In this document: positions 16,892-27,463 of the stretch, one piece after another
Position numbering within the stretch: the stretch's first letter is position 1
Layout: every line of letters begins with the position of its first letter
Assembly: GCA_039198065.1 (NCBI GenBank)
Contig: JBCCTU010000004.1
Span: 320,299 to 384,298, forward strand
DNA: 64,000 nt
Reading direction: 5' to 3'
DNA from: CALHVX01 sp039198065
Lineage (GTDB): Bacteria; Pseudomonadota; Gammaproteobacteria; Pseudomonadales; Azotimanducaceae
The notes under the pieces: generated by a model
What the model saw: the letters and a program-made list of their open reading frames with translations, nothing else
The model's database searches: none
What the model was told of the DNA's origin: nothing
Program-made: the position numbers and the translations under genes

Positions 16892-18196
16892 TCAGCCGCG
16901 TTTCTCTACCTTTCCATTTTTCATCACGAACATCACCTGTCCCATGACCTGCACGTCTTGGCGCGGATCGCTCGGCACGGCAACGATGTCTGCGAGCTTG
17001 CCGACGCTCAGCGTGCCGAGGCGGTCGCTCTGGCCGAGGAGCGTCGCGGCGTCACGGGTCGCGGCGACGATCGCTTCTTCGATCGGCATGCCGGCTTCGA
17101 CCATGAACACGAACTCCTGCCAGTTTGAGCCGTGCGGACACACGCCGCAGTCGGTGCCAAAGGCGATGTTAACGCCCGCCTTGTAGGCGCGAGCGAAGGT
17201 GTTCTGAATCTGCGGTCCGATCGCTGCGGCTTTTGGTCGGACGATGTCGGAGAAGTAGCCCTCGATCTTGGCTTTTTCACCAACAAAACGACCGGCGCTG
17301 ATCGTCGGCACGTACCAGGTGCCGCGCTGTTTCATCGCCCGGATGACCGCATCGCTCATGTAGGTGCCGTGTTCGATGGAATCAACGCCGCCTTCGACGG
17401 CGCGCAGCAAGCCTTCGGTTCCGTGCGCGTGGGCGGCGACGCGGAACCCGTAATCACGGGCGGTACGGACGATTTCCTGCACCTCTTCTACGGTGAACTG
17501 CGCGTTCTGACCGCTGCGCGCCTGGCTCAAGACGCCACCGGTGGCCGTGATTTTTATCAGGTCGGATCCCTCTTTGTAGCGCTGACGCACGGCTTTGCGG
17601 GCTTCGTCGGTGCCATTAATCACCCCCATGGCGGGACCGGCATCAATGGTGAGGTCCCGGCGACGGCCATTGGTGGGATCGGCGTGGCCATCCGTGGTCG
17701 CGATGCTCTGACCAGCGGCAAAGATGCGCGGGCCGCGGATGTGTCCGGCGTCGATGGCATCGCGGATGGCGAGGCCGAGGCCGTCGCGGGAGCCGAGGTT
17801 GCGAATGGTCGTAACGCCGGTCTCGAGCGTCAGCGCCGCGTATTGGACCGAGCGGTAGGCGTTGTCGATGGGGTCGCGGGTGAAGCGCTCAAGCTGTGTG
17901 CCGGGCGAGTTCTGACTGATGATGTGGACGTACATGTCGATCCAGCCGGGGGTCACGAACGCCGTACTGAGGTCGATGACCTCGTCGGCGTTGGAGCCTC
18001 GGTTGAAGCCTGGCTCGATGGCCGTGATCTGATCGCCTTCGACGACTAGGGTCACCTTCGACTGCACTTCGGTGTCCTCGCCCGTCATGAGCTGGCCCGC
18101 GAGGATACGGGTGGCTGCGGCGCTTGAACCAGCGAGTAGCGGCGCCTTGATCAGTGTCAGTAGCACCAGCGCGGTGAGTGGTGTGCGGTGTCCCAT
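16892..18196 (-). CDS. Exported amidohydrolase (imidazolonepropionase/prolidase-like) with altered metal motif
   Basis: A 434-residue protein with a signal peptide (ALVLLTLIKAPLLAGSSAAA), the small beta domain, then an amidohydrolase barrel. Most landmarks are present: LIKITATGG (bridging lysine), VAAHAHGTEGL, SIEHGTYM, AFGTDCGVCPHG (metal aspartate) and the closing GKLADIVAVP. The first metal motif, normally DMHVH, reads DMYVH: residue 89 is Tyr (codon TAC, one base from CAC), with H91 kept. Family members act on peptides with C-terminal proline, arginine or lysine, or on similar amides. Loss of one ligand may change metal use or activity. It is probably co-transcribed with the downstream deacylase gene. 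Confidence 0.88.
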   Translation of the reverse strand: MGHRTPLTALVLLTLIKAPLLAGSSAAATRILAGQLMTGEDTEVQSKVTLVVEGDQITAIEPGFNRGSNADEVIDLSTAFVTPGWIDMYVHIISQNSPGTQLERFTRDPIDNAYRSVQYAALTLETGVTTIRNLGSRDGLGLAIRDAIDAGHIRGPRIFAAGQSIATTDGHADPTNGRRRDLTIDAGPAMGVINGTDEARKAVRQRYKEGSDLIKITATGGVLSQARSGQNAQFTVEEVQEIVRTARDYGFRVAAHAHGTEGLLRAVEGGVDSIEHGTYMSDAVIRAMKQRGTWYVPTISAGRFVGEKAKIEGYFSDIVRPKAAAIGPQIQNTFARAYKAGVNIAFGTDCGVCPHGSNWQEFVFMVEAGMPIEEAIVAATRDAATLLGQSDRLGTLSVGKLADIVAVPSDPRQDVQVMGQVMFVMKNGKVEKRG

Positions 18197-18560
18197 GAGC
18201 GGCGGTTGTTTTCTTTCGGTCGCGATTCCCAGCCCTCGCAGTGTACGCAGGTTAAATATGGATAGGTCTTATCAAATGACACAACTTCGGTAGCCGGTTC
18301 GGCAGCATTTCACAACCTTTTCACCATCCTGGTCTCGCGCGCCTCCGTGCTGAACCGCTCTGTTGCGGTTTCTAGAACACTGCAGGTCGTGGAAAACCCG
18401 CTAAGGAAACCTCGCAGCCCGCGGCCAGTAAGCGGTTCAGCAACGGTACAGCTTCAGAACCACTCAATAACCGGGCCAGATCAACGCGATTTCACGCGTG
18501 ACTTGTAACAATCTTGTCCTAGATTTCTTAAAAGCTCTTACCAATGGAATTTTGGAGCCA
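18197..18560. other. Divergent intergenic region
   Basis: About 360 bases between the minus-strand amidohydrolase and the plus-strand lipoprotein gene. It must carry both promoters, but no convincing sigma-70 or sigma-54 pair or riboswitch could be recognised. The part from GTG 18498 is open in the lipoprotein frame and could be a 5' extension of that gene. Confidence 0.5.
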
Positions 18561-20720
<2,160 letters not shown>

Positions 20721-20853
20721 GTGATGTGGGACGAGTGGTCGCGTGGGTGTGATCGCTAGCAGCGGACACGCACAGTAACGCGACACGTCGGTGTAAATTG
20801 CGCCACAACCTACGCTCTGCCGCAGTACGCGCAATCAACTGCGGTCCCTTTGA

Positions 20854-21385
20854 TCACTTGAACGCATCCAGCTTTGGTAGCGATCCGTCCTTGTCAGATA
20901 ACAGCGTACTCTCCAAAGGCCAATCAATGGCGACTTCGGGGTCGTTCCAGGGCCAGGCCTATTTCAAGTGACGGGTCGTAGTACGTCGTACATTTGTATT
21001 CAAAGTCAACGATCTCGGAACGCGTTACGAAGCGATGCAAGTAGCCCGGCAGAATCCAGAATTGGCGATCGTTCTCGTCGCTGAGATGCAAACCCACGTA
21101 CTTGCCGAGGGTGCGTAAGGAAGAGCTGAAATCCGCAGCGGCGTCAAACACGTCACCGCGTAAGCAGCGTACGAGTTTATCGTGGGTCTTTTCCTCTTGC
21201 TTGTGTAGGCCGCGCAGAACGCCGAGCTGCGATCGGCTGTGGTTGTCTTGTATAAAGTCGCCTTGGGTGCTGGCATCTTGATAGCGCTGCGCCTGATCGG
21301 TTTTCATGAAGAAGCTGCGCGCATCCCCGAAAGCCTTAGGCTCGGTTATAAGAACGCCTTGAAGCGCTGTTTCGATCACGTTCAT
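20854..21385 (-). pseudogene. rfbC: dTDP-4-dehydrorhamnose 3,5-epimerase, frameshifted
   Basis: The frame opens at ATG 21385 as a clear RfbC: MNVIETALQGVLITEPKAFGD, DNHSRSQLGVLRGLH with the catalytic histidine, a KLVRCLRGDVFDAAAD core, LPGYLHRF, and EYKCTTYYDPSLEIGL. It then leaves frame at a GGG run (20950-20952 on the + strand) and stops after 153 residues at 20924. Removing one base there restores a normal ending (AWNDPEVAIDWPL...LLSDKDG) that stops at 20854 and gives ~176 residues, the usual family length. The active-site neighbours GLHYQ and HGF are changed to GLHKQ and HRF. It lies 2 bases after the broken rfbA frame. A sequencing error is possible, but the neighbourhood favours real decay. 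Confidence 0.85.
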
Positions 21386-21387
21386 GG

Positions 21388-22275
21388 TCAGGGCCTTTGC
21401 GGAAACGAGATAAGGTAAGCACCGTGCTCGTTGTTACTGAACCGTTGCTCCGCGCACGCAACTGTATCGTCTGAAATCCAATCCTGGCGTCAGGTGACAT
21501 CCTCAGGACAGCCAACCCGCAGACCCTGGCAGTGCTCCAGCGTCTGAATGAAGTGTGACGCCTCAACAAGCGCGTCGTGAGTTTTTGTATCTAGCCACGC
21601 CATGCCCCGAACCATGCGCTCGACCCTAAGGGAGCCCTGTTTTAAACAGTGGCGATTACCATCGGTGATCTCGAGTTCGCCTTGATCAGACGGGGTTACC
21701 CTCTTTGCAACGTCTACAACCTGGTGATCGTAGTAGAAGAGCCCTGTCACTGCGAAGCGGCTCTTCGGCGCGATCGGTTTTTTTCGATGCTTGTGGCGAC
21801 GCCGGCGTTGACACCGGCATCGTTAAATGTAGCGACACCGAACGCTTCTGGATTAGCGACCTCATAGGCGAACACGGTCGCACCGAATGCGTTGGCCGCA
21901 GCATCAACGAGCTGGCCCGTTAATTCCGCCCCGTAAAAAGAGGTTGTCGCCGAGGACCAGGGCACAGTCATCCCCTGCAATGAAATCCTCGCCGATCAAA
22001 AACGCTTGAGCGAGCCCCTCGGGTTTCGGCTGAACCGCGTAGCGAAGCGCCATGCCCCATTGGCTGCCGTCCCCAAGCATAGTTTCAAACCGTCCCGTAT
22101 CTTCTGGCGTCGAGATGACGAGTACGTTGCGTATCCCAGCCAACATAAGCGTCGTCAGGGGGTAATAGATCATCGGCTTGTCATAAACGGGGAGGAGTTG
22201 TTTGCAAACGCCAAGCGTGAGCGGTTGCAAACGGGTCCCGCTACCGCCGGCCAGGATAATGCCTTTTCGTGTCAC
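21388..22275 (-). pseudogene. rfbA: Glucose-1-phosphate thymidylyltransferase, multiply disrupted
   Basis: RmlA/RfbA would make dTDP-glucose from glucose-1-phosphate and dTTP. The frame starts at GTG 22275 behind AGGAG and reads the nucleotidyltransferase motifs GGSGTRLQPLT, EGLAQAF and LVLGDNLF. It then shifts by +1 in an A5 run (21935-21939 on the + strand), continues in a second frame (GAELTGQL...FAYEVANPEAFGVATFNDAG), and shifts back by -1 in a T7 run (21778-21784). The third segment returns to the original frame (TGLFYYDHQVVDVAKRVTPSDQGELEITD...AWLDTKTHDALVEASHFIQTLE) and meets an in-frame TGA (21490-21492) where family members have an aromatic residue. Readable remnants continue to a TGA at 21388. 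Overall size 296 codons, normal for the family; three independent lesions. Confidence 0.9.
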
Positions 22276-22297
22276 CTACGGATCTCCTCGAGCGCAA

Positions 22298-22305
22298 TAG
22301 ATTTC
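22298..22305. repeat. Target-site duplication of the IS256 element, left copy
   Basis: TAGATTTC abuts the left inverted repeat. It matches the right-flank TAGATTTT at 23615-23622 in 7 of 8 positions. An 8-bp duplication is what IS256-family elements produce. The single mismatch suggests an insertion old enough to have mutated. Confidence 0.7.
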
Positions 22306-23614
22306 GATTGAGCAACATCTATTCTGTAATTTCGTTTGCGGTTGATGTCACTCGAAAGTGACGTAACGCTTTTCCTCCGTTTGCCAGTCCTCAGATTGTT
22401 CCATGAGGATCGCCGAGACAAGGCGTAAGCAGGACGCCTCGTTCGGGAAGAGTCGTGCGACCTTAGTACGGCGCTTGATCTCTTCGTTGAGCCGTTCGAT
22501 AAGGTTTGTGGTGCGCAACCGCCGCCGATGACTCGCCGGCAACTCGAAGATGTTGAGACCCTCTGGGATGGCGCTCTCCGCCCAAGTTGCCAGCTTCGGT
22601 AACTTAACTTTGTGTCGTTCGATGAAGTGATCGAGCAGACGCTCGGCTTCTGATCGGTCTGGCGCGTTGAATACGGCCCGGATCTCTGCAGCAATCGGAG
22701 CTCGCTGTGCCTGCTTCGGCACATATTGCCCGGCGTTCTGCTGCAGATGGAACTGGCATCGTTGCCAGGGCACGCTGGGGAACACCGCTCGGCGCGCTGC
22801 AGCGAGACCCTCGTGGGCGTCGCTGACGATGCACTGTATGCCGTGCAGGCCTCGATCCTTAAGATCGCTGAGAAAGGCGCGCCAGTGAACCTCGGCTTCT
22901 GACAGGGAGACTGAGCAACCGAGCACGTCTCGGCGACCGCTTCGGTTGACGCCGCAGGCAATGAGAACCGCTGCGTCGAGGACTTGGCCGCCCTGGCGGA
23001 CCTTCTGATACTGAGCATCCAGGATCAGGTACGGATACGCTGCCAGGGGCCGCGTTCGCCAGGCTTCTAGAATGTCGTCGAGCTGGGCCGCGGCTCGAGA
23101 GACTTGAGTTGAGCTGACTTCGAGGCCACAGAGTTCTTCTACGACTTTCTTCACCCGGCGCGTCGAGACGCCCTGGACGTACATCTCTGCGATACTGACA
23201 AGCAGGACGCGCTCAGAGCGCAGGCCCTTCTCCAGGCTCTTGGGGTAGAACTGGCTGTCGCGGGTCTGTGGTACAGCGAGTTCCAAGGCTCCGACGCGGG
23301 TCTTCAGCGTCTTCGGCTTGTAGCCATTGGCGTAGCCACGCCGAGCCTCCGAACGTTCGTAAAGCCCGGCGCTGAGGTACTCCTCGCGCTCCGCCGCCAT
23401 GGCCGTGTTCATGAACACGGCCATGGCGGCGGCAATGTCCTCAAAACCGTTGTGCTTGAGCAGTTCCAGTGCGTCCTGAATCGAATTATCCTGATCTCGC
23501 TGGGTCATCCTTTCTGTCCTCTCGTTGCCTACGCCAATAAGCAAACGAAAGGGTAATCGGGTGGCCCGGCTCTTTTACAGCCTCGCCGATTTACAGAAGA
23601 AATGGTGCACTAAC
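22306..23614 (-). mobile_element. IS256-family insertion sequence (about 1.31 kb)
   Basis: Contains one IS256-type transposase gene. Its ends are imperfect inverted repeats: the first 24 bases from 22306 inward (starting GATTGAGCAACATC) match the complement of 23614 inward (starting GTTAGTGCACCATT) at 18 of 24 positions, including a shared TTCTGTAA. It is flanked by an 8-bp duplication, TAGATTT(C/T). The element sits in the ~60-bp spacer between rfbB and rfbA, splitting the dTDP-rhamnose operon. Its transposase runs in the same direction as rfbB and rfbA. Confidence 0.85.
22348..23508 (-). CDS. IS256-family transposase (mutator type)
   Basis: A 386-residue DDE transposase that moves the surrounding element by a copy-out mechanism. 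Catalytic acidic residues are visible in YLILDAQYQKV, QCIVSDAHEGL (with the WQRCQFHLQQN motif following) and RTTNLIERLNEEIKRRT, the signature end of the family. The N-terminal EREEYLSAGLYERSEARRGYANGYKPKTLKTRVG region is also typical. ATG 23508 is chosen because GAGG lies 9 bases upstream and MTQRDQD fits the family start; the frame is open to 23544. Length and motifs are intact, so the transposase may still be active. Confidence 0.93.
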   Translation of the reverse strand: MTQRDQDNSIQDALELLKHNGFEDIAAAMAVFMNTAMAAEREEYLSAGLYERSEARRGYANGYKPKTLKTRVGALELAVPQTRDSQFYPKSLEKGLRSERVLLVSIAEMYVQGVSTRRVKKVVEELCGLEVSSTQVSRAAAQLDDILEAWRTRPLAAYPYLILDAQYQKVRQGGQVLDAAVLIACGVNRSGRRDVLGCSVSLSEAEVHWRAFLSDLKDRGLHGIQCIVSDAHEGLAAARRAVFPSVPWQRCQFHLQQNAGQYVPKQAQRAPIAAEIRAVFNAPDRSEAERLLDHFIERHKVKLPKLATWAESAIPEGLNIFELPASHRRRLRTTNLIERLNEEIKRRTKVARLFPNEASCLRLVSAILMEQSEDWQTEEKRYVTFE

Positions 23615-23622
23615 TAGATTTT
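23615..23622. repeat. Target-site duplication of the IS256 element, right copy
   Basis: TAGATTTT directly after the right inverted repeat; partner of TAGATTTC at 22298-22305. Confidence 0.7.
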
Positions 23623-23662
23623 TCTAGCCGAGATGCTTCCCCGCTCGAGCAACTAACGTGGA

Positions 23663-24748
23663 TTAGGACGCTTCGACCGAGTCGGTGCCCAAGCGGTTGA
23701 GAGCGTAACTCCCATCGAGAACCGAGTTCCACCACTCAGCGTTGCTGAGGTACCAATCGATCGTCTTTGCTAACCCCGTTTCGAAGGTCTCGAGCGGTTT
23801 CCAGCCGAGGTCATGCTGGATGCGCGATGCATCGATGGCATAGCGGCGATCGTGGGCAGGTCGATCAGTGACGTAGGTGATTAAGTCGCGAAACTGGTCG
23901 ACCCCGGGAGGTTTGTAATTCGGTCCGCGATCTTCAAGAAGCGCACAGATCGTGTGCACGATGTCGATGTTTTTTTGCTCATTGAGTCCACCGATGTTGT
24001 ACGTCTCTCCTATAGATCCCCGCTCAAGCACTGCAAGAAGTCCTCTCACATGGTCATCGACGTACAGCCAGTCTCGGATTTGCTTGCCATCGCCATAAAC
24101 AGGCAACGGTTTTCCTTTCAGAGCGCTAAGGATCATGTGTGGGATCAGCTTCTCGGGAAACTGATAGGGGCCGTAGTTGTTGGAGCAGTTGGTTACCAGC
24201 ACTGGGAGGCCGTAAGTGCGATGCCAGGCCCGGGCGAGATGATCGGATCCTGCCTTTGATGCGGAATAAGGCGAACTGGGTGCGTAGGGTGTCGACTCGG
24301 TGAACAGATCGTCCGTGCCTGCTAGGTCCCCGTAGACTTCGTCGGTCGACACGTGAAGGAACCTGAAGTTGTTCTGTTCTGTATCCGGTAAGTCGTCGTA
24401 GTAGCGCCGGGTCGCCTCTAACAGTTCAAAGGTCCCAACGACGTTGGTTTTAATGAATTCGCCGGGACCGTCAATGGAGCGATCGACGTGGCTCTCGGCC
24501 GCAAGATGCATGACCGCACTCGGCCGAAACGTGGCAAACAGTTCGTCGAGCTTGGCTCGGTCACAGATGTCTGCGGTGACATGAGTGAATCGATCGCTGG
24601 TTGTAGCACCACCCAGGGACTGCATGTTGCCGGCGTAAGTTAGGCGGTCCACGTTCAAGACCCGGTGCGGTGTCTCGTTGATTACCCATCGGATAAGCGC
24701 TGAACCGATAAACCCGGCGCCGCCAGTGATCAATAGCTTGCGTTCCAT
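23663..24748 (-). CDS. rfbB: dTDP-glucose 4,6-dehydratase
   Basis: A 361-residue extended SDR that converts dTDP-glucose to dTDP-4-keto-6-deoxyglucose with bound NAD+. The Rossmann motif TGGAGFIGS starts at residue 8. HLAAESHVDRSIDGP, HVSTDEVYGDL, the catalytic SPYSASKAGSDHL (YxxxK), NCSNNYGPYQFPEKLIP and DWLYVDDH are all intact and characteristic of RmlB. It is the first gene of the former rfbB-rfbA-rfbC unit and the only one still intact. With rfbA broken and no rfbD in the window, its substrate would have to come from another locus, for instance a second rmlA. ATG 24748. Confidence 0.95.
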   Translation of the reverse strand: MERKLLITGGAGFIGSALIRWVINETPHRVLNVDRLTYAGNMQSLGGATTSDRFTHVTADICDRAKLDELFATFRPSAVMHLAAESHVDRSIDGPGEFIKTNVVGTFELLEATRRYYDDLPDTEQNNFRFLHVSTDEVYGDLAGTDDLFTESTPYAPSSPYSASKAGSDHLARAWHRTYGLPVLVTNCSNNYGPYQFPEKLIPHMILSALKGKPLPVYGDGKQIRDWLYVDDHVRGLLAVLERGSIGETYNIGGLNEQKNIDIVHTICALLEDRGPNYKPPGVDQFRDLITYVTDRPAHDRRYAIDASRIQHDLGWKPLETFETGLAKTIDWYLSNAEWWNSVLDGSYALNRLGTDSVEAS

Positions 24749-24899
24749 ACCGCGGCGTCAGCCTGCAACAACCGACAGCGACGGATTAAAGCAGGCTTCC
24801 GTTCGATTGGGGTGTGGGGATGTAACTCAGGGTTAGCTGAGAGTTCGCGGCCTCGCACCTTTCTGAACGACAAGTAAGTCTCTTAGATCGCTTAGAAGC

Positions 24900-24955
24900 A
24901 ATATAATGGGAAATATTTCCCATTATATTTACAGATAAAATGGGAAAATATTCCC
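24900..24955. promoter_or_regulatory. 30-bp perfect palindrome plus second GGGAA/TTCCC dyad
   Basis: 24900-24929 is an uninterrupted perfect palindrome with half-site AATATAATGGGAAAT. Its left arm contains a TATAAT that could be a -10 element, and by symmetry so does the right arm on the other strand. A second dyad, GGGAA-AATA-TTCCC (24942-24955), has its centre 34 bp downstream, about three helical turns. The site lies between divergent rfbB and the first DUF5666 lipoprotein gene, 63 bp before the latter's start codon. It looks like a tandem operator for a dimeric repressor, or alternatively a cruciform/transcript hairpin. Confidence 0.6.
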
Positions 24956-24991
24956 GGTTTCGTCGAAAGCGACATACACTTGGAGACGCAC

Positions 24992-26581
24992 ATGAACGTA
25001 CAGAAGACTCAACTCGCTCAAGCTGTGGCCGCTGCACTCGTCAGCACCCTGACCCTCACGGGCTGTGGCGGCGGTGGTGGTGGCGGTGGCTCAACGGCCC
25101 CGGCGGCCGGGGCCGCCCCGACGACACCGGCCCCCGCGACCAACCCAGCCCCGAGCAACCCCCCACCGGCCAATCCTGGGCCTGGCACCTCGCTTGCGAT
25201 CAGCCGTGGGACGATCACGGGATTCGGCAGTGTGTTCATCAACGGCACGCGCTACGGCACCGACAACGCGCTGTTCCTCGTCGATGGTAAGCAGGCGACG
25301 CAGAATGACCTGTCAGTCGGCATGGTCGTGAAGGTGTCTGGTGACCTGGACGATGGCGAAGCGGCAATCGTTCGCTACGACGAAGACTTCGAAGGTCCCG
25401 TCGATGCCGTCGGTGCCGATTCCCTCACTGTGCTCGGGCAAACGGTGCTGATTGACGCTACGACCGAGTTCGACGGCGGATTGACGCTGGCGGACACCGT
25501 CGTCGGTGATGTGCTTGAGGTGAGCGGCCTGCGCAACGCAGACGACGCTCTGGTGGCAAGTTACATCGAACGCAGCGATGACGCCGACGAGTACGAGGTC
25601 ACCGGGCGCATCGCCGACCTCGACAGCGTGGCCCAGACCTTCCGAATCGGAGGGTTGCTGGTGAACTACGCGGTGGCAGAGCTTGATGATCTGGATGCGG
25701 GCCTCGCCAACGGCCTGCTGGTTGCAGTGACCGACGAACAGCGTGCCTATAGCCCCGGTGATCTGACACTCACGGCAACCGCTGTTGACGGCACGGCGCT
25801 GACGGAACTGCGCGACGACGACGATGAGTTGGATGACGATTTCGACGACGAGTCTGACGGCGATGACTTCGACGATGCCTTCTCCGGGGAAGGTGCAGAC
25901 CTCGACGTTGAAGGGCTTATCTCCGCGGTCAACGCCGATGGCAGCTTCGTCCTCGAAGGCTTCGTGGTTCGCCTGACGGACGACACCGAGTTCGAGTACG
26001 GCGACGTCGCCTCCCTGGCACCCGGTGCGCGGGTGGAAGTGGAGGGTGAGCTCAATGCCAATGGCGAGCTGATTGCCGAAGAGATTGAGTTTGCCGATAA
26101 CGAAGCGCGCGTGGCCGGCACTATTGAGGCCATCGATCTCGATACCGGTGAGCTCATCGTCTTTGGTGTGCCGGTACGGGTGCTTGAGCTCGATGATGAC
26201 CTGGACGAGATCGACGATGGAGACGACGAGGACATCCGTTCGCTCGCCGGGTTGATGATTGGTGATCGCCTCGAGATCGAAGGCGTTGCCGTTGATGCCG
26301 AACTCCTGGCCGACGACGTTGAACGCCTCGATGCGAACGATGAAACCGCGCTCCGCGGCGTTGCAACGAGCGTTGATGCCGTCGCCGGAACGGTGACGAT
26401 CCTCGGTGTTACCGTGACGGTCGATGCTGCGACAGAGTTTGAAATCGACGATGACGATGAGATTGGACGCGCCGCGTTTTTCGATGCGCTGGTCGCCGGT
26501 CAGAGCGTGGTGGAAGCCGAGTGGGACGGTTCGGTCATCGATGCCACTGTGCCGGTCAGCTCTCTCGAGCCGGACGACTGA
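24992..26581 (+). CDS. DUF5666-type repeat lipoprotein (first copy)
   Basis: A 529-residue exported lipoprotein. The signal peptide ends in LTLTGC followed by a poly-Gly and Pro/Ala linker. At least five ~65-80-residue beta modules follow with the repeating pattern 'G-x-I-x-[AGS]-[VI]-[DN]...V-x-G-x-x-V-x-V-D-x-x-T-x-[FY]', as in DUF5666: TGFGSVFINGTRYGTDNA, GPVDAVGADSLTVLGQTVLIDATTEF, GRIADLDSVAQTFRIGGLLV, GLISAVNADGSF, GTIEAIDLDTGELIVFGVPV and GVATSVDAVAGTVTILGVTVTVDAATEF. A very acidic loop (DDDDELDDDFDDESDGDDFDD) interrupts the middle and might bind divalent cations. The function of the family is unknown. ATG 24992 has GGAG 6 bases upstream. Same strand as, and 21 bp before, the DUF6502 gene. 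Confidence 0.85.
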   Translation: MNVQKTQLAQAVAAALVSTLTLTGCGGGGGGGGSTAPAAGAAPTTPAPATNPAPSNPPPANPGPGTSLAISRGTITGFGSVFINGTRYGTDNALFLVDGKQATQNDLSVGMVVKVSGDLDDGEAAIVRYDEDFEGPVDAVGADSLTVLGQTVLIDATTEFDGGLTLADTVVGDVLEVSGLRNADDALVASYIERSDDADEYEVTGRIADLDSVAQTFRIGGLLVNYAVAELDDLDAGLANGLLVAVTDEQRAYSPGDLTLTATAVDGTALTELRDDDDELDDDFDDESDGDDFDDAFSGEGADLDVEGLISAVNADGSFVLEGFVVRLTDDTEFEYGDVASLAPGARVEVEGELNANGELIAEEIEFADNEARVAGTIEAIDLDTGELIVFGVPVRVLELDDDLDEIDDGDDEDIRSLAGLMIGDRLEIEGVAVDAELLADDVERLDANDETALRGVATSVDAVAGTVTILGVTVTVDAATEFEIDDDDEIGRAAFFDALVAGQSVVEAEWDGSVIDATVPVSSLEPDD

Positions 26582-26602
26582 CCCATGGGAGCGGAGTAAG
26601 CG

Positions 26603-27463
26603 GTGAGCGATGGACCCAACATCGAGCAGCGTTTGCTCCGCGCCGCGCGGCGGATTCTTCGACCGCTGGTGCGCATCATGCTCCGCAACGGCATTGCGTC
26701 CGACGCGTTTACGGAGCTGGTGCGCAAGGTCTATGTCGACGTGGCGGACGAGGAGTTTCGTCTGCCCGGCAAGAAACAGACAGTCTCACGCATCTCCGTG
26801 ATTACCGGCCTTAACCGAAAGGAAGTGACGCGGTTGCGCGGCGAACCGGCAGAGGACAGCTCCGATGAACGTTGGCGCAATCGAGCAGCCACGGTCTTGA
26901 GTGCCTGGGAGTTGGATCCGATGTTTCAGGACCGCAAGGGCGATCCGCTGGACCTGCCATTTGCCGGTGAACCACCGAACCTGACGGAGCTGGTGCGCAA
27001 GCACAGCGGTGACATGCAGCCGCGAGCCGTAGTTGACGAGTTGCTGCGGGTCGGCGCCATCGAGGAGTTGCCGTCGGCAACCTATCGCATGGCGCGGCGC
27101 GGCTACGAGCCATCGGCGGATGCCGGTGCGATGGTCGACATGCTCGGCACGGATACGAGTGAGTTTATCGAGACCATCGATCACAACGTTCAGAACACGG
27201 CGGACGATTCGCTCATGCAGGCCAAGGTGCTCTACATGAATGTTCCAGCGGAGCTGGAGCAGGAGTTTCTGACCCTGTCGCGACGGCAGGCTCGCAAGCT
27301 GGTGAATGAACTGAACCACTGGCTGGCCGAACGCGATCGCGGTACCGAGCCGGACCGAGGCGAGGGCCGCAGAACGCTTGGATTAGGGATTTATCACATT
27401 AACCGAACGTCGCCCTACGATCAGTCGGCGGCGGATGACGAACCAGGGAGTACAGACGCGTGA
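26603..27463 (+). CDS. DUF6502 family protein
   Basis: A 286-residue cytosolic protein matching the DUF6502 pattern: an N-terminal LRPLVRIMLRNGIASDAFTELVRKVYVDVADEEF helical domain, then SRISVITGLNRKEVTRLR, which reads as a winged-helix or helix-turn-helix. RAATVLSAWELDPMFQD, DLPFAGEPPNLTELVRKHSGDMQPRAVVDELLRVGAIE and a C-terminal SRRQARKLVNELNHWLAERD helix follow. The family's function is unknown; the fold suggests a DNA-binding regulator (inference). It starts with GTG behind GGAG. Its stop overlaps the next DUF5666 gene's GTG by 4 bases, so it is embedded between two DUF5666 lipoprotein genes. Confidence 0.87.
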   Translation: MSDGPNIEQRLLRAARRILRPLVRIMLRNGIASDAFTELVRKVYVDVADEEFRLPGKKQTVSRISVITGLNRKEVTRLRGEPAEDSSDERWRNRAATVLSAWELDPMFQDRKGDPLDLPFAGEPPNLTELVRKHSGDMQPRAVVDELLRVGAIEELPSATYRMARRGYEPSADAGAMVDMLGTDTSEFIETIDHNVQNTADDSLMQAKVLYMNVPAELEQEFLTLSRRQARKLVNELNHWLAERDRGTEPDRGEGRRTLGLGIYHINRTSPYDQSAADDEPGSTDA

